Shown here piece after piece: positions 38,626-47,270 of a stretch of DNA of 64,000 nt (positions are counted from its first letter, which is position 1; each line of letters opens with the position of its first letter). The notes beneath the pieces are model-generated. The model was not told the DNA's origin. It made no database searches and saw only the letters and a list, made by a program, of their open reading frames with translations. A program made the translations under genes and the position numbers. The stretch spans positions 868,001-932,000 of the forward strand of contig NZ_MDDN01000001.1 in NCBI RefSeq assembly GCF_001708185.1, read 5' to 3'. Origin of the DNA: Lysinibacillus xylanilyticus (GTDB lineage: Bacteria > Bacillota > Bacilli > Bacillales_A > Planococcaceae).

Positions 38626-39351
38626 ATGTTTATACGCAGCCTTAATTCAGAAAAAATAAAAATTCAATGGTATTTTTTCTTTCTATTAATCATTTGTGAA
38701 ACATTAATAAATAGCTTCTTGTCTTTTATTGCCGTAGGTCAAGACTTCGCATTAAATTGGAATAATTTCTATACTTATGCAGCTAATTTTCACTCAATGT
38801 TTTTCTTTCCTTTATTAGCTGGTTTATTCACGACATTGTTATATCGTTATGAACATAACAATAGTAATTGGAAAAACATTCTAACAGGATCTATACCTAA
38901 ACATTATATTTATTTATCAAAAATGATATGGGTCTTTTTATTTTTAATCATTACTCAATTGTTCTTCTTTCTGAGTTATTTCCTAATTGGCCAAATTTTA
39001 GGAGCAGAAGGAACGTTACCTTTATTTTCTATTTTCAAAAGTTTAATTGGAGGCATTATAGCTATTATCCCCTTGTTAGCATTACAATCATGGATTTCTA
39101 TATATATTAAAAACTTTGGTGCATCCTTGGTAATTGTACTAGGTTTAATAATTCCAAATTTATTATTAACAGGAATGCACTCTAATTTAGGCGGTTGGTT
39201 TCCTTCTACAATACCTTTTTACACAATGATGCCACAAGGCACACAATTTTCTCCTAGAGTTGATTTATTTAGCCTTTATATAATTGTTGCTATAACTTCA
39301 ACTGTTTATATACTAAGTGGCTCAATTTCTTTTCGGAAAAGGGAATGGTAA
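38626..39351 (+). CDS. LanG-like ABC-2 permease of module 2
   Basis: 241 residues, six membrane segments, motif YRYEHNNSNWKNILTGSIPK. AGGGAG lies 8 bases before the ATG. It ends with FRKREW and is followed at 39364 by an AAAGGAGT site in front of ATG TTA TAG, an aborted mini-frame that may be what is left of a further gene. A terminator follows. Last gene of module 2. Confidence 0.87.
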   Translation: MFIRSLNSEKIKIQWYFFFLLIICETLINSFLSFIAVGQDFALNWNNFYTYAANFHSMFFFPLLAGLFTTLLYRYEHNNSNWKNILTGSIPKHYIYLSKMIWVFLFLIITQLFFFLSYFLIGQILGAEGTLPLFSIFKSLIGGIIAIIPLLALQSWISIYIKNFGASLVIVLGLIIPNLLLTGMHSNLGGWFPSTIPFYTMMPQGTQFSPRVDLFSLYIIVAITSTVYILSGSISFRKREW

Positions 39352-39401
39352 TAATCGATTAAAGGAGTACAAACAAATGTTATAGAAAACTTTTCACATT
39401 A

Positions 39402-39451
39402 AATAATAGGTATTTTAAGAATGAACGTAATTATTTGAAATACCTATTATT
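39402..39451 (+). terminator. Terminator of module 2
   Basis: AATAATAGGTATTT pairs exactly with AAATACCTATTATT around a 22-base loop. T-rich sequence follows only loosely. It separates module 2 from the convergent adenylyltransferase gene. Confidence 0.7.
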
Positions 39452-39521
39452 CATATAATATTTGCACTTCTAACTTAATATTTTTCGAATTCTCCTTTTG
39501 AAGAATTAATCTAATGGAACA

Positions 39522-40301
39522 TTATCTAGATAAAAAAGCCTGATTACAATACGCTCTCAAAGAGTTTATAAAATGGATTGTTGCATTTTTTCGTTCCCAT
39601 CGATTTTTATAATTGGACTTGGCTTGGTTTCTACCTCTAATTCTAAGTGCCTCTTGAAGAATGTCAGAATAGGTTAAATCGAAGTCCTTGATTACTTCTT
39701 CACAGGCCCGTTCCTTTGACGTAATCTTTCCTGTTTTCAATGTATAATACACTCGACATAAGGTTAAGACAATGAACTCAATCCAAGAATCGAATAAAAA
39801 CAAATAGCTTCGGGAAGCTTTGTTCGCTATATAGTGGTTAAGATTGTACTCCATCTCCTGCATAATATCCTGCCAATCTATGCTTGAGTAGTATGTAGAA
39901 AAGTTAGGGCCGTAAACAGCATATGAATCATGAACGAGCTGATAAACCGCAACTTTCATAAGCCTTCTTTCCCCCTTACACTTTGTACCCTCAAAAAAAG
40001 GGAAAGATTTATCTAAATCCAATTGGTTCTGCTCATTCAAGGATAAGTACTCACATTCAAATTTTTGGACTAACGGATTTCCAGCTCTAACATTCTTATG
40101 AAGATACGATAATTTTTTTAACTCTTCGCCCGTCATTTCTCGACTAAAAACCGTCACAAAATCAATATCACTGCTCTCAGGATGAAAGGCATCTAAAACG
40201 GATGAGCCATATAAATAGACACCTAGAACTTGATTAGGGAACATTTCATTCAAACTGCTACTATAGAGCATCATTACTTTCTTGACTTCATTATTGATCA
40301 T
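39522..40301 (-). CDS. AadA-like aminoglycoside adenylyltransferase
   Basis: 259 residues. The nucleotidyltransferase motif LYGSSVLDAFHPESSDIDF gives G-S-x(n)-D-x-D, and a C-terminal helical domain (YLFLFDSWIEFIVLTLCRVYYTLKTGKITSKERACEE) matches the C-terminal domain of ANT(3'')/ANT(9) enzymes, which inactivate spectinomycin or streptomycin with ATP. The region KECEY/ECEYLS before it fits. The exact drug range cannot be read off. It begins 15 bases after the TetR stop, so the pair forms an operon, perhaps drug-inducible. Confidence 0.8.
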   Translation of the reverse strand: MINNEVKKVMMLYSSSLNEMFPNQVLGVYLYGSSVLDAFHPESSDIDFVTVFSREMTGEELKKLSYLHKNVRAGNPLVQKFECEYLSLNEQNQLDLDKSFPFFEGTKCKGERRLMKVAVYQLVHDSYAVYGPNFSTYYSSIDWQDIMQEMEYNLNHYIANKASRSYLFLFDSWIEFIVLTLCRVYYTLKTGKITSKERACEEVIKDFDLTYSDILQEALRIRGRNQAKSNYKNRWERKNATIHFINSLRAYCNQAFLSR

Positions 40302-40316
40302 GTTTCTTTAACCCCT

Positions 40317-40901
40317 TTATGTTTCGAGTAGCTTAACTCCTTGTTTTACGATTCCTTCCCATAATGGATATTTTTCAGGTTCAAGCATAATCATTGTAAA
40401 TCCACTTAAGAAAGATAGATAAGCCCACGTTTTATCGCGAAGTTCTTGTTCGGTTTCATTTAAATTAGAGCGCTCCTTCAACAATCCAGTCATTCTCTCC
40501 ACAAACTCATATGTGATGGAAACGGCTTCTTGCTCTAGCTCTGGAAATCTCCCAGCTTGGGAAAACAGGTATTGTAAAATTCGTAGGTTTGTTGGATCTT
40601 CACGATACTGCCCCACATGATGCCTCACCATCTGCTCTAATTGCTCTGATCGTTTTAAGCTATCTGGTAAATAAAGTTGTCCTTCTCTAGTTTCTTGAAA
40701 TGCTTCTTTGACGGTATTCTCAAACAAATCCTCTTTGCTAGGAAAATAAAGTAAAATTGTAGCAGGATTAATTCCTATTGTCTTCCCTATACTAGAAAGA
40801 GTAGTCTTAGAAAAACCCTCTCTAGGAAATTGCCTTTTTGCTTCTTTTAATATGGCATTTCGTTTTTCTAATCTCTGTTGATTGTTGATTGTTCTTGCCA
40901 T
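40317..40901 (-). CDS. TetR-family transcriptional regulator
   Basis: 194 residues. The N-terminal HTH is typical: AILKEAKRQFPREGFSKTTL, SSIGKTIGINPATILLYFPSKEDLFENTV. The rest is the helical ligand-binding domain. It precedes the adenylyltransferase gene and likely represses the unit. A 30-bp palindrome that suits a TetR operator lies at 41142-41171, 240 bases upstream, with an interspersed repeat in between. No strong ribosome site is seen right before the ATG, possibly because the repeat ends there. Confidence 0.88.
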   Translation of the reverse strand: MARTINNQQRLEKRNAILKEAKRQFPREGFSKTTLSSIGKTIGINPATILLYFPSKEDLFENTVKEAFQETREGQLYLPDSLKRSEQLEQMVRHHVGQYREDPTNLRILQYLFSQAGRFPELEQEAVSITYEFVERMTGLLKERSNLNETEQELRDKTWAYLSFLSGFTMIMLEPEKYPLWEGIVKQGVKLLET

Positions 40902-40920
40902 TCATCATCCCTCACTATCA

Positions 40921-41060
40921 ATTTAGCCTTGGCGTAATTGCGTCCGGATTTTGAATTGTGCACACACAATTCATTCCTTTCAAAATTCGTGACATCCGCC
41001 GGGGCTTTATCTTCATTCAGTATGCGTTTGAACACCCACTGAAAAGAAACCACTTCCGCT
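40921..41060. repeat. CGGCATAATTGCGTCCGG repeat, typical copy
   Basis: GCCTTGGCGTAATTGCGTCC at the head, GAATTGTG/CACAATTC inner stem and TTCGTGACATCCGCCGGGGC with CTTCATTCAG at the tail. A fragment GCTTTGCTTTCGCTAC and CTGAATGA follow to about 41138. Lies between tetR and its probable operator. The 65-codon open frame in it is not a gene. Confidence 0.75.
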
Positions 41061-41141
41061 TCCATCTCACCGCCTCCAGAGGTAGGAGTCTTCCGTAGCT
41101 GACGAGCTTTGCTTTCGCTACAAAAATATTTGCTGAATGAA

Positions 41142-41171
41142 AATAAATAAATAAACGTTTATTTATTTATT
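41142..41171. promoter_or_regulatory. Perfect 30-bp palindrome, probable TetR operator
   Basis: Each 15-base arm is built from AATA repeats ending AAAC; the centre is AAACGTTT. It lies upstream of the TetR gene, and module 3 starts 300 bases to the other side. Operators of this AT-rich form with a CG centre are common for TetR proteins. Confidence 0.6.
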
Positions 41172-41468
41172 GTAAATGAATCGTACTTGGAAGTAAATAC
41201 CTTTTAAACACACAGATTTATTGCCTGCAATAATTGTACCATTTGAATCCATCCATTCATCTTTGTGTATTTTTACACTATGTCTAATCTCTACTATTAA
41301 TAGCTGGACATTTCCCTTTGTAAAGTGATAGATCATTTAGGTATATCGGAAAATAATAATTCTTCCCTACAATTGGTAAGAAAAACCTCAAATTACTATT
41401 CTACTGTGGAATGAAAATGGTACATTAATTATTAAAAGTAATATTAGAAAGATATTGAGGTGCAATAA

Positions 41469-42191
41469 ATGATACATAATATACCGGATCTTCATACAAA
41501 GAAAATTCTTATAGTAGATGATGAAGAAGAAATTTTGAATTTGCTAGAGGATGTTTTAAGGAAAGAGGGATTTCAACATATTTATACGTATACAACAGGA
41601 GAAGATGGCGTACGGATGTGTAGGCAAATACAGCCAGATCTTATTTTATTAGATATTATGCTTCCAGATATAGATGGATTTACTGTTTGTCAGCAAATTC
41701 GACAGTTTACATTCGTTCCAATATTTTTCTTATCGGCGAAAAATGAAGATTTAGATAAAATACTTGGATTAAGTATAGGTGGCGATGATTATATTACAAA
41801 ACCTTTTAGTCCAAAAGAAGTAGCATATAAGATGAAAGCGTTTTTTAGACGTAATCAATATCAAGAAAAGGTTCAGTCTATATATCAGTTTGGAGACGTT
41901 ACGATTGATGAAGCACAAGGGACAGTGTTGAAGGGGGATACATTACTAACTTTAACAGCAAAAGAATTTAACATCTTACTATTTTTAGTAAAGAATCCAA
42001 ATCAAATTTTCAGTAAAGCCCGATTATACGAAGCTATCTGGGGAGAATCATACTTAGGCAATGATAATATTCTGATGGTGCATATGAGGCATTTAAGAGA
42101 AAAAATTGAAGATAATCCTTCCAAACCACTTTATCTTGTAACAGTAAGGGGACTAGGATATAAACTTCATACAAAAGGTGAACTTAGATGA
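41469..42191 (+). CDS. OmpR-family response regulator of module 3
   Basis: 240 residues: ILIVDDEEEIL, phosphorylation Asp62 in LDIMLPDIDG, FLSAKNEDLDKILGLSIGGDDYITKPF, then winged helix with LTAKEFNILLFLVKNPNQIF, VHMRHLREKIE and TVRGLGYKL. Preceded by GAGGTG. ATGA overlap with the kinase. Close relative of the module 2 regulator. Confidence 0.93.
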   Translation: MIHNIPDLHTKKILIVDDEEEILNLLEDVLRKEGFQHIYTYTTGEDGVRMCRQIQPDLILLDIMLPDIDGFTVCQQIRQFTFVPIFFLSAKNEDLDKILGLSIGGDDYITKPFSPKEVAYKMKAFFRRNQYQEKVQSIYQFGDVTIDEAQGTVLKGDTLLTLTAKEFNILLFLVKNPNQIFSKARLYEAIWGESYLGNDNILMVHMRHLREKIEDNPSKPLYLVTVRGLGYKLHTKGELR

Positions 42192-43585
42192 AGTGGAAAG
42201 TCACAGGGCTCTATATCGCATCATTAATTGGATTAACTATGTTTACCCTAATCGCTCTATTTTTTGCTTTTAGTTATTTAGTATTTTCTTATAACCCTGA
42301 AGGAATGGACGATCCAGAAGGCTTAGTAGTGGATTTTCGAAAAGAAATAATTGTAGAAGATGAAAATGTTTCTATAACGAATACAGGTAAAAAATTTTTA
42401 CAAGAGCATGGCGCATGGTTACAAGTATTAAATCATCATAGCGATGAAGTATTTCAAATGTATAAACCAGAAAATACACCTACCCACTATTCCCCTAGTG
42501 AGCTGATTTTCCGCTATAAATACGCTGTTGGAGATTATACAACGTTTGTGGCTAAATTAGATAACAGTACACACGCTGAAAGTTATATTGTCGCTTTTCC
42601 GTCAAAACAAGCATTGCGAAAATCTGTCTATTTGAACTTCAGTAATTTATCTAGCCTCTATCCATTTGGGATTTTAATGTTACTAGGCGTAACAGTCCTT
42701 TGCATTTTATTATTTGCTTATATTGTGGCAAGGTATATGTCAAATCCTGTTGTTACGATAATTGACCATATTAATAGACTAAAACAAGGTCACTATCAAC
42801 AAGTATCCGCAAAAAAAGGGATTTATGCAGAGGTATATGCAAATCTGAATCAGTTATCACATCAATTAGAGGATATTAATGTTCAAAGAAAAAAGCTAGA
42901 TACAATGCGAGAAGAATGGATTGTCAACATCTCTCATGATTTAAAGACGCCACTTTCTTCTATTAAAGGTTATAGTGAAGTTATAGCGAATCAAGACTAT
43001 AAAATAACGGCACAAGAAATGTATAAATATGCTGATGTAATTCAAAATAAAGCCATTTATATTGAAAAACTAGTTAATGATTTAAAACTAACGTATCAAT
43101 TAAAGAATGCGTTGTTGCCTATCGAAAAAACTACAGTAGATATTGTAGATCTTACTCGAGAAACGATTATTGAATTTATGAATATGCCTTATTATAAAAA
43201 TCAGCTGATTGAGTTTGAATGCTCTCTGAAACAACTACTTATAAAAGCAGATCAGGGATTAATTCATCGTGTACTAGTAAACTTATTGAATAATGCACTC
43301 ATTCATACTGATATTGACACATTCATACAAGTTCATATAAAACAAACGTCCACACACGCCATAGTTACAATTGAGGACAATGGTGACGGAATAAATAAAA
43401 ATGAATTACCACATATTTTTGATCGCTATTACCGTGGTACAAATACTGATCCAAAAAATAGTTCAGGTTTAGGAATGGCGATAGTAAAGGAAATCATTGT
43501 AGCTCATAGTGGAGAAATTGTAGTTGAAAGCAGCAAAGGAGACGGTACTAAAATTACATTTCAGCTTCCATTAGAAGAAAATTAA
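42188..43585 (+). CDS. Histidine kinase of module 3 with extracellular sensor
   Basis: 465 residues. TM1 at about 8-34, an extracytoplasmic domain of about 120 residues, TM2 at 160-182, then linker and His250 in VNISHDLKTPLS. N box NLLNNALIHTD, G1 IEDNGDGINKNE, G2 SGLGMAIVKEI. It resembles module 1 in layout and module 2 in its kinase core, so the input domains of the three modules differ while the catalytic parts match. Probably activates the following ABC genes. Confidence 0.9.
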   Translation: MKWKVTGLYIASLIGLTMFTLIALFFAFSYLVFSYNPEGMDDPEGLVVDFRKEIIVEDENVSITNTGKKFLQEHGAWLQVLNHHSDEVFQMYKPENTPTHYSPSELIFRYKYAVGDYTTFVAKLDNSTHAESYIVAFPSKQALRKSVYLNFSNLSSLYPFGILMLLGVTVLCILLFAYIVARYMSNPVVTIIDHINRLKQGHYQQVSAKKGIYAEVYANLNQLSHQLEDINVQRKKLDTMREEWIVNISHDLKTPLSSIKGYSEVIANQDYKITAQEMYKYADVIQNKAIYIEKLVNDLKLTYQLKNALLPIEKTTVDIVDLTRETIIEFMNMPYYKNQLIEFECSLKQLLIKADQGLIHRVLVNLLNNALIHTDIDTFIQVHIKQTSTHAIVTIEDNGDGINKNELPHIFDRYYRGTNTDPKNSSGLGMAIVKEIIVAHSGEIVVESSKGDGTKITFQLPLEEN

Positions 43586-43669
43586 GCGAAACTTAAGGTC
43601 ATCTCAATTGAGGATTAAGCAAGAGCTTTCATAATAATTGATAGCTTAATCAAAAAAGAGGTGCCGATA

Positions 43670-44584
43670 ATGGGAACTTATATTGTTGAAACAGAAAATC
43701 TGACAAAGTCATATGGGGCTGGAAATAGTGTGAGTCAGCTACATATGAGAGTCCGTGAAGGTGAAATTTATGGATTTCTAGGACCAAATGGAGCTGGAAA
43801 AACGACGACAATTAGAATGTTACTAGGATTAATAAAGCCGACTACCGGTAATATTAAAATATTCAATAAAGATTTGAAAACAAATCGATTAGATATTTTA
43901 AGAGATGTTGGTTCTCTTGTTGAATCACCATCTTATTATGGACACTTAACAGGTTATGAAAACCTAGAAGTAATTCGGCAAATGTTACAAGTACCGAAAA
44001 AGAATATTGACGAGGTATTGCGTATCGTCCGATTAGAGAAACAAAAAGATAAACTAGTTAAACAGTACTCACTTGGCATGAAGCAACGTCTTGGCATAGC
44101 AATGGCGCTACTTGGAAATCCCAAATTATTAATTTTAGATGAACCTACAAACGGGTTAGACCCTGCCGGAATTCAAGAAATCCGTGAGCTCATCAAACAA
44201 CTACCAAAGCAATATGGTATGAGCATTATTATTTCTAGCCACTTGTTAAATGAGATGGATCAAATTGCAACACAAGTAGGCATTATTAACAGTGGACAGC
44301 TTATTTTTCAAGATAAAATTGAAGTATTACGTCAAAAAAGTCAGGCATTAATGAAGATACGTGTAAATGACGTAGTAAGAGCACATCAGCTTTTAGAACA
44401 GCATCAAATTCATCTTAGAATAGATGGTGATTATCTTATTACGCATCAACAAGAAGATCACTTTATTTCCCACATAAATCATTTATTAGTCCAGCAAAAT
44501 TTATCAGTGTATCGGATTGAAGAAGAAAAACATACGTTGGAAGAAATATTTCTAAATTTAACGGAAAAAGGTGGTGTTCTATAA
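43670..44584 (+). CDS. BcrA/LanF-like ABC ATPase of module 3
   Basis: 304 residues from the ATG at 43670, with AGAGGTG 6 bases upstream (frame open from GTG 43661). Walker A GFLGPNGAGKTTT, signature YSLGMKQRLG, Walker B LLILDEPTNGLDP, H-loop SSHLLNE. C-terminal extension to EEIFLNLTEKGGVL. An 84-base gap after the kinase may hold a regulated promoter. Directly followed by the permeases. Confidence 0.93.
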   Translation: MGTYIVETENLTKSYGAGNSVSQLHMRVREGEIYGFLGPNGAGKTTTIRMLLGLIKPTTGNIKIFNKDLKTNRLDILRDVGSLVESPSYYGHLTGYENLEVIRQMLQVPKKNIDEVLRIVRLEKQKDKLVKQYSLGMKQRLGIAMALLGNPKLLILDEPTNGLDPAGIQEIRELIKQLPKQYGMSIIISSHLLNEMDQIATQVGIINSGQLIFQDKIEVLRQKSQALMKIRVNDVVRAHQLLEQHQIHLRIDGDYLITHQQEDHFISHINHLLVQQNLSVYRIEEEKHTLEEIFLNLTEKGGVL

Positions 44585-45325
44585 ATGATCGCTACCTTAA
44601 AAAGTGAATTATTGAAATATAAAAGGAAGAAATTACTTTTAGTAGTATTTTTAATACAGTCATTGGCATTACTTTGGTTATTTGCCATTGTGTCACAAGA
44701 AAAAAAGGAATTTCTAAATTGGGAATCGCTTCTTTCAAGAGTAAGTATGATAAATGCTTTATTTTTACCTATAATGATTGCAATCATTACTTCCCGAATA
44801 ATTGATTTTGAAAACAAAGGGAATACATGGAAGCTATTGTGTGCAATTCCCACATCAAGACAGCAAGTATATATGTCTAAAATTATTTTTAGTATCGTTT
44901 TTCTTATCTATGCAGGTGTAATTTCTATTTCTGCACTTATAGTAATAGGAAAAATCTTCAATTTTGAAAGTGGAGTCCCAGTAATTTTATTGCTGAAATA
45001 CGGTCTTTTTACCATTATAGGATGTATTCCTATGGTTATTTTGCAACTCTGGATATCTTTGATCGTGAAAAATCAAGTATTTGCTTTAACAGCAGGCGTA
45101 ATAGGCTCATTTCTCGGATATTTCGGGCAGATGTTTCCTTGGAAAGCATGGATAATTTGGACTTATTCCTCAATGACAAATCCTATCTCTTGGGCGTTTT
45201 CCAATGGAAAAATAGTATTTTTCCCAAACCAAGAAGTCATGATGAGTCTTTCGTTAAGTTTAGGAGTTAGTTTATTACTTATCATTCTTAGCACTGTTCA
45301 TTTTTCACACAAAGATATTCATTAG
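44585..45325 (+). CDS. LanE-like ABC-2 permease of module 3
   Basis: 246 residues, six membrane segments. MIATLKSELLKYKRKKLLLV opens; FLPIMIAIITSRIIDFENKGNTWKLLCAIPTSR carries the ENKGNTWK family motif seen as MEHKGATWK in module 1. Starts right at the ATPase stop (TAAATG) with a GGTGGTG site. Ends HFSHKDIH. Confidence 0.87.
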   Translation: MIATLKSELLKYKRKKLLLVVFLIQSLALLWLFAIVSQEKKEFLNWESLLSRVSMINALFLPIMIAIITSRIIDFENKGNTWKLLCAIPTSRQQVYMSKIIFSIVFLIYAGVISISALIVIGKIFNFESGVPVILLLKYGLFTIIGCIPMVILQLWISLIVKNQVFALTAGVIGSFLGYFGQMFPWKAWIIWTYSSMTNPISWAFSNGKIVFFPNQEVMMSLSLSLGVSLLLIILSTVHFSHKDIH

Positions 45326-45337
45326 GAGGATGCAAAT

Positions 45338-46084
45338 ATGTTATTAAACTCATTTCGATGTGAACTAATAAAATTAAAACGTTCTAAAATATGGATTGTA
45401 ATGACACTCCTTCCGCTTTTTTGTATTACGCTTGGACTCATAAACTTTCGAGTAAACTATGATGTCTTAATGGACAGCTCAACAAATGAGTGGGAGCAAG
45501 CTTGGACACAAGTTGGTTTAATCTATGGATTATTTTTATTTCCTGTCATAGTAAGCATTTATTGTGCATTTGTATGCCGCTTTGAACATAGTGAAGGAAA
45601 TTGGAAAAAAATTATCTCTTTACCCGTTCCATTTCGAAACGTCTACCTTGCAAAGCTATTAGTCATCTTTTTGTTAACTTTCTTGACTCAAATATTTTTT
45701 TTAATTGCATATATCGTAATTGGTAAGCTACTAGGTATTACAAGTCCTATCCCTTGGCTTTCATTATTAAATTGGTCATTTAATGGATGGATTGGCACAT
45801 TTTCAATTGCTGCTCTACAATTATCTCTTTCGTCATCAATAAAAAGTTTTGCAATTCCAGTTGGAATAAGTTTTGGTTTAACGTGTATCGGAATGATATT
45901 TCATTACTTAAATATTCCGTATATATGGCCATTCGCGCAACCAGGATTTGCAATGGATCCAATTCATTTAGAAGGCTTGCAAACTTTCCTTCAGTTCAGT
46001 GGATTTTATTTGTTAAGTTTCTTATTTGTTATGATCTTTACTTTTGTTGGCGTTCGAAGATTTACGATAAAAGATATTATTTAA
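45338..46084 (+). CDS. LanG-like ABC-2 permease of module 3
   Basis: 248 residues. MLLNSFRCELIKLKRSKIWI, then FPVIVSIYCAFVCRFEHSEGNWKKIISLPVPFR with the EHxxGNWK motif. Its layout is close to the module 1 LanG (both have YCAFVCR/CCSYVCR). TAGGAGG lies 8 bases before the ATG. Last gene of module 3, terminator follows. Confidence 0.87.
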   Translation: MLLNSFRCELIKLKRSKIWIVMTLLPLFCITLGLINFRVNYDVLMDSSTNEWEQAWTQVGLIYGLFLFPVIVSIYCAFVCRFEHSEGNWKKIISLPVPFRNVYLAKLLVIFLLTFLTQIFFLIAYIVIGKLLGITSPIPWLSLLNWSFNGWIGTFSIAALQLSLSSSIKSFAIPVGISFGLTCIGMIFHYLNIPYIWPFAQPGFAMDPIHLEGLQTFLQFSGFYLLSFLFVMIFTFVGVRRFTIKDII

Positions 46085-46098
46085 ATATGAGGACATGA

Positions 46099-46149
46099 AT
46101 AAAAAGAGCCGACTTTAACTTTTGATTGGTCAGATTTGGCTCTTTTTAT
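46099..46149 (+). terminator. Terminator of module 3
   Basis: ATAAAAAGAGCC pairs with GGCTCTTTTTAT across a 27-base loop; T's follow in the plus direction. Confidence 0.8.
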
Positions 46150-46155
46150 CGTCGC

Positions 46156-46327
46156 TTAAAACGGACTCATAATCGGTAATTGCCGATTAAAGCTTGGCAC
46201 TGGTTGATAGGTTGGGTTGGTTTCTTTAGTTGATAAATTAAGGATAATAAACGTCGTTTCCTCTACTTCGTCGGTACGAATGTAACCTTCAATAATCTGA
46301 ATAGTATTTTCACTAATTTCACTAATT
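46156..46327 (-). pseudogene. C-terminal fragment of an unknown gene
   Basis: An open stretch without start reads SENTIQIIEGYIRTDEVEET, TFIILNLSTKE, and ends PVPSFNRQLPIMSPF with a stop at 46156. Codon use and composition are gene-like, and it is cut off at a TAA near 46327, next to IS debris. No family recognised. Confidence 0.45.
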
Positions 46328-46378
46328 TATTTATTGGCGAATAGTAGAATCGAGTTGAACACTTTAGAATAATAAAAA

Positions 46379-46687
46379 CATCGTACGCGAAATCGTTTAT
46401 TAGGAGGTTCCTAGACCAACCAATAAAAAGGGATTTCGAGTACGATGCTTGAACGAAATAAGAAACCTCGCCTTACACAGTTTCAACGTGTAGAACTTCA
46501 AGACTACTTAAAAGTTGGAATTACAAAAATAAGAGCGAACTTGCGTGAAAACTCAAGGTTTCGCGCGGTAACGCTCGTAAAGTTAGCCCGGTTTTTTTCG
46601 CAAATTGACCAATTGAATACATATTTTCAACTCCCTTTTCTTCAGTATAAAATCTACCGTCAGATACAACTACTTTCATTCACTTAA
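46379..46687 (+). mobile_element. 5' fragment of an insertion sequence (IS30-like?)
   Basis: The ORF at 46445-46687 begins MLERNKKPRLTQFQRVELQD and YLKVGITK, the kind of start seen in IS30-type transposases (HTH follows LKxGxSxxEIA), but then loses similarity. A 16-base inverted repeat CATCGTACGCGAAATC / GATTTCGAGTACGATG has its right arm over the start codon and an AGGAGG site in its loop. The remaining 46690-47270 shows only a hairpin GGCCACTT/AAGTGGTC at 47019-47053 and no gene. Confidence 0.45.
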
Positions 46688-47270
46688 CAAAAAAGAACAC
46701 AACCTATCGCGTCTTTAATAAATGAAAATCTACTATAATTATTACGACGATTTTTATTTCTGTGAAATTATGAACCACACTTACTTACGTTAAGGTTCAC
46801 CGAATAGTGGCTTACTCAGGTTTTTATTCTTCAAAGAAATCCAAATATTTTTTTTTGTAACAAAGAATTCCTCATTCCTTCTCCCCATTATTTAAAAATT
46901 AAATCTGTTAGCTGATTACCATCAATCAGTGACGTAATTATTTCAGAAGCGATAATTGCATTCTTTAATGAATCAATACACAGTTAAAAGGAAAAAAATA
47001 AATAGAACAAAGCAATAGGCCACTTCCTGTTCAAAATCGAACAAAAAGTGGTCTATAATCATTACAAATTTAAAAATTTTTTATTATCCCTGAAAAATAC
47101 CGAAGTCACCCTGCTTGTAGCATAAGCTACAGATCTATCTTGTATTAAACTGTCCATTAATAAGGACCAAAGCACGCACAGCTATAACTGCCAGTTACTT
47201 ACCTATAATGACATCATTCTGGTCAATTTAGTAATATCCTTATTTGATTAAAGGGTATCCTTAGATTCTT

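Noticed and set aside
39522..40901. Tn554-type resistance transposon
   Set aside because: No transposase genes or ends surround the TetR-adenylyltransferase pair.
40868..41065. 65-codon frame upstream of tetR
   Set aside because: It lies inside the interspersed repeat and overlaps the tetR start.
27075..46084. A lantibiotic biosynthetic cluster
   Set aside because: Only sensing and export genes were found; no LanB/C/M, LanT, protease or precursor peptide was recognised.
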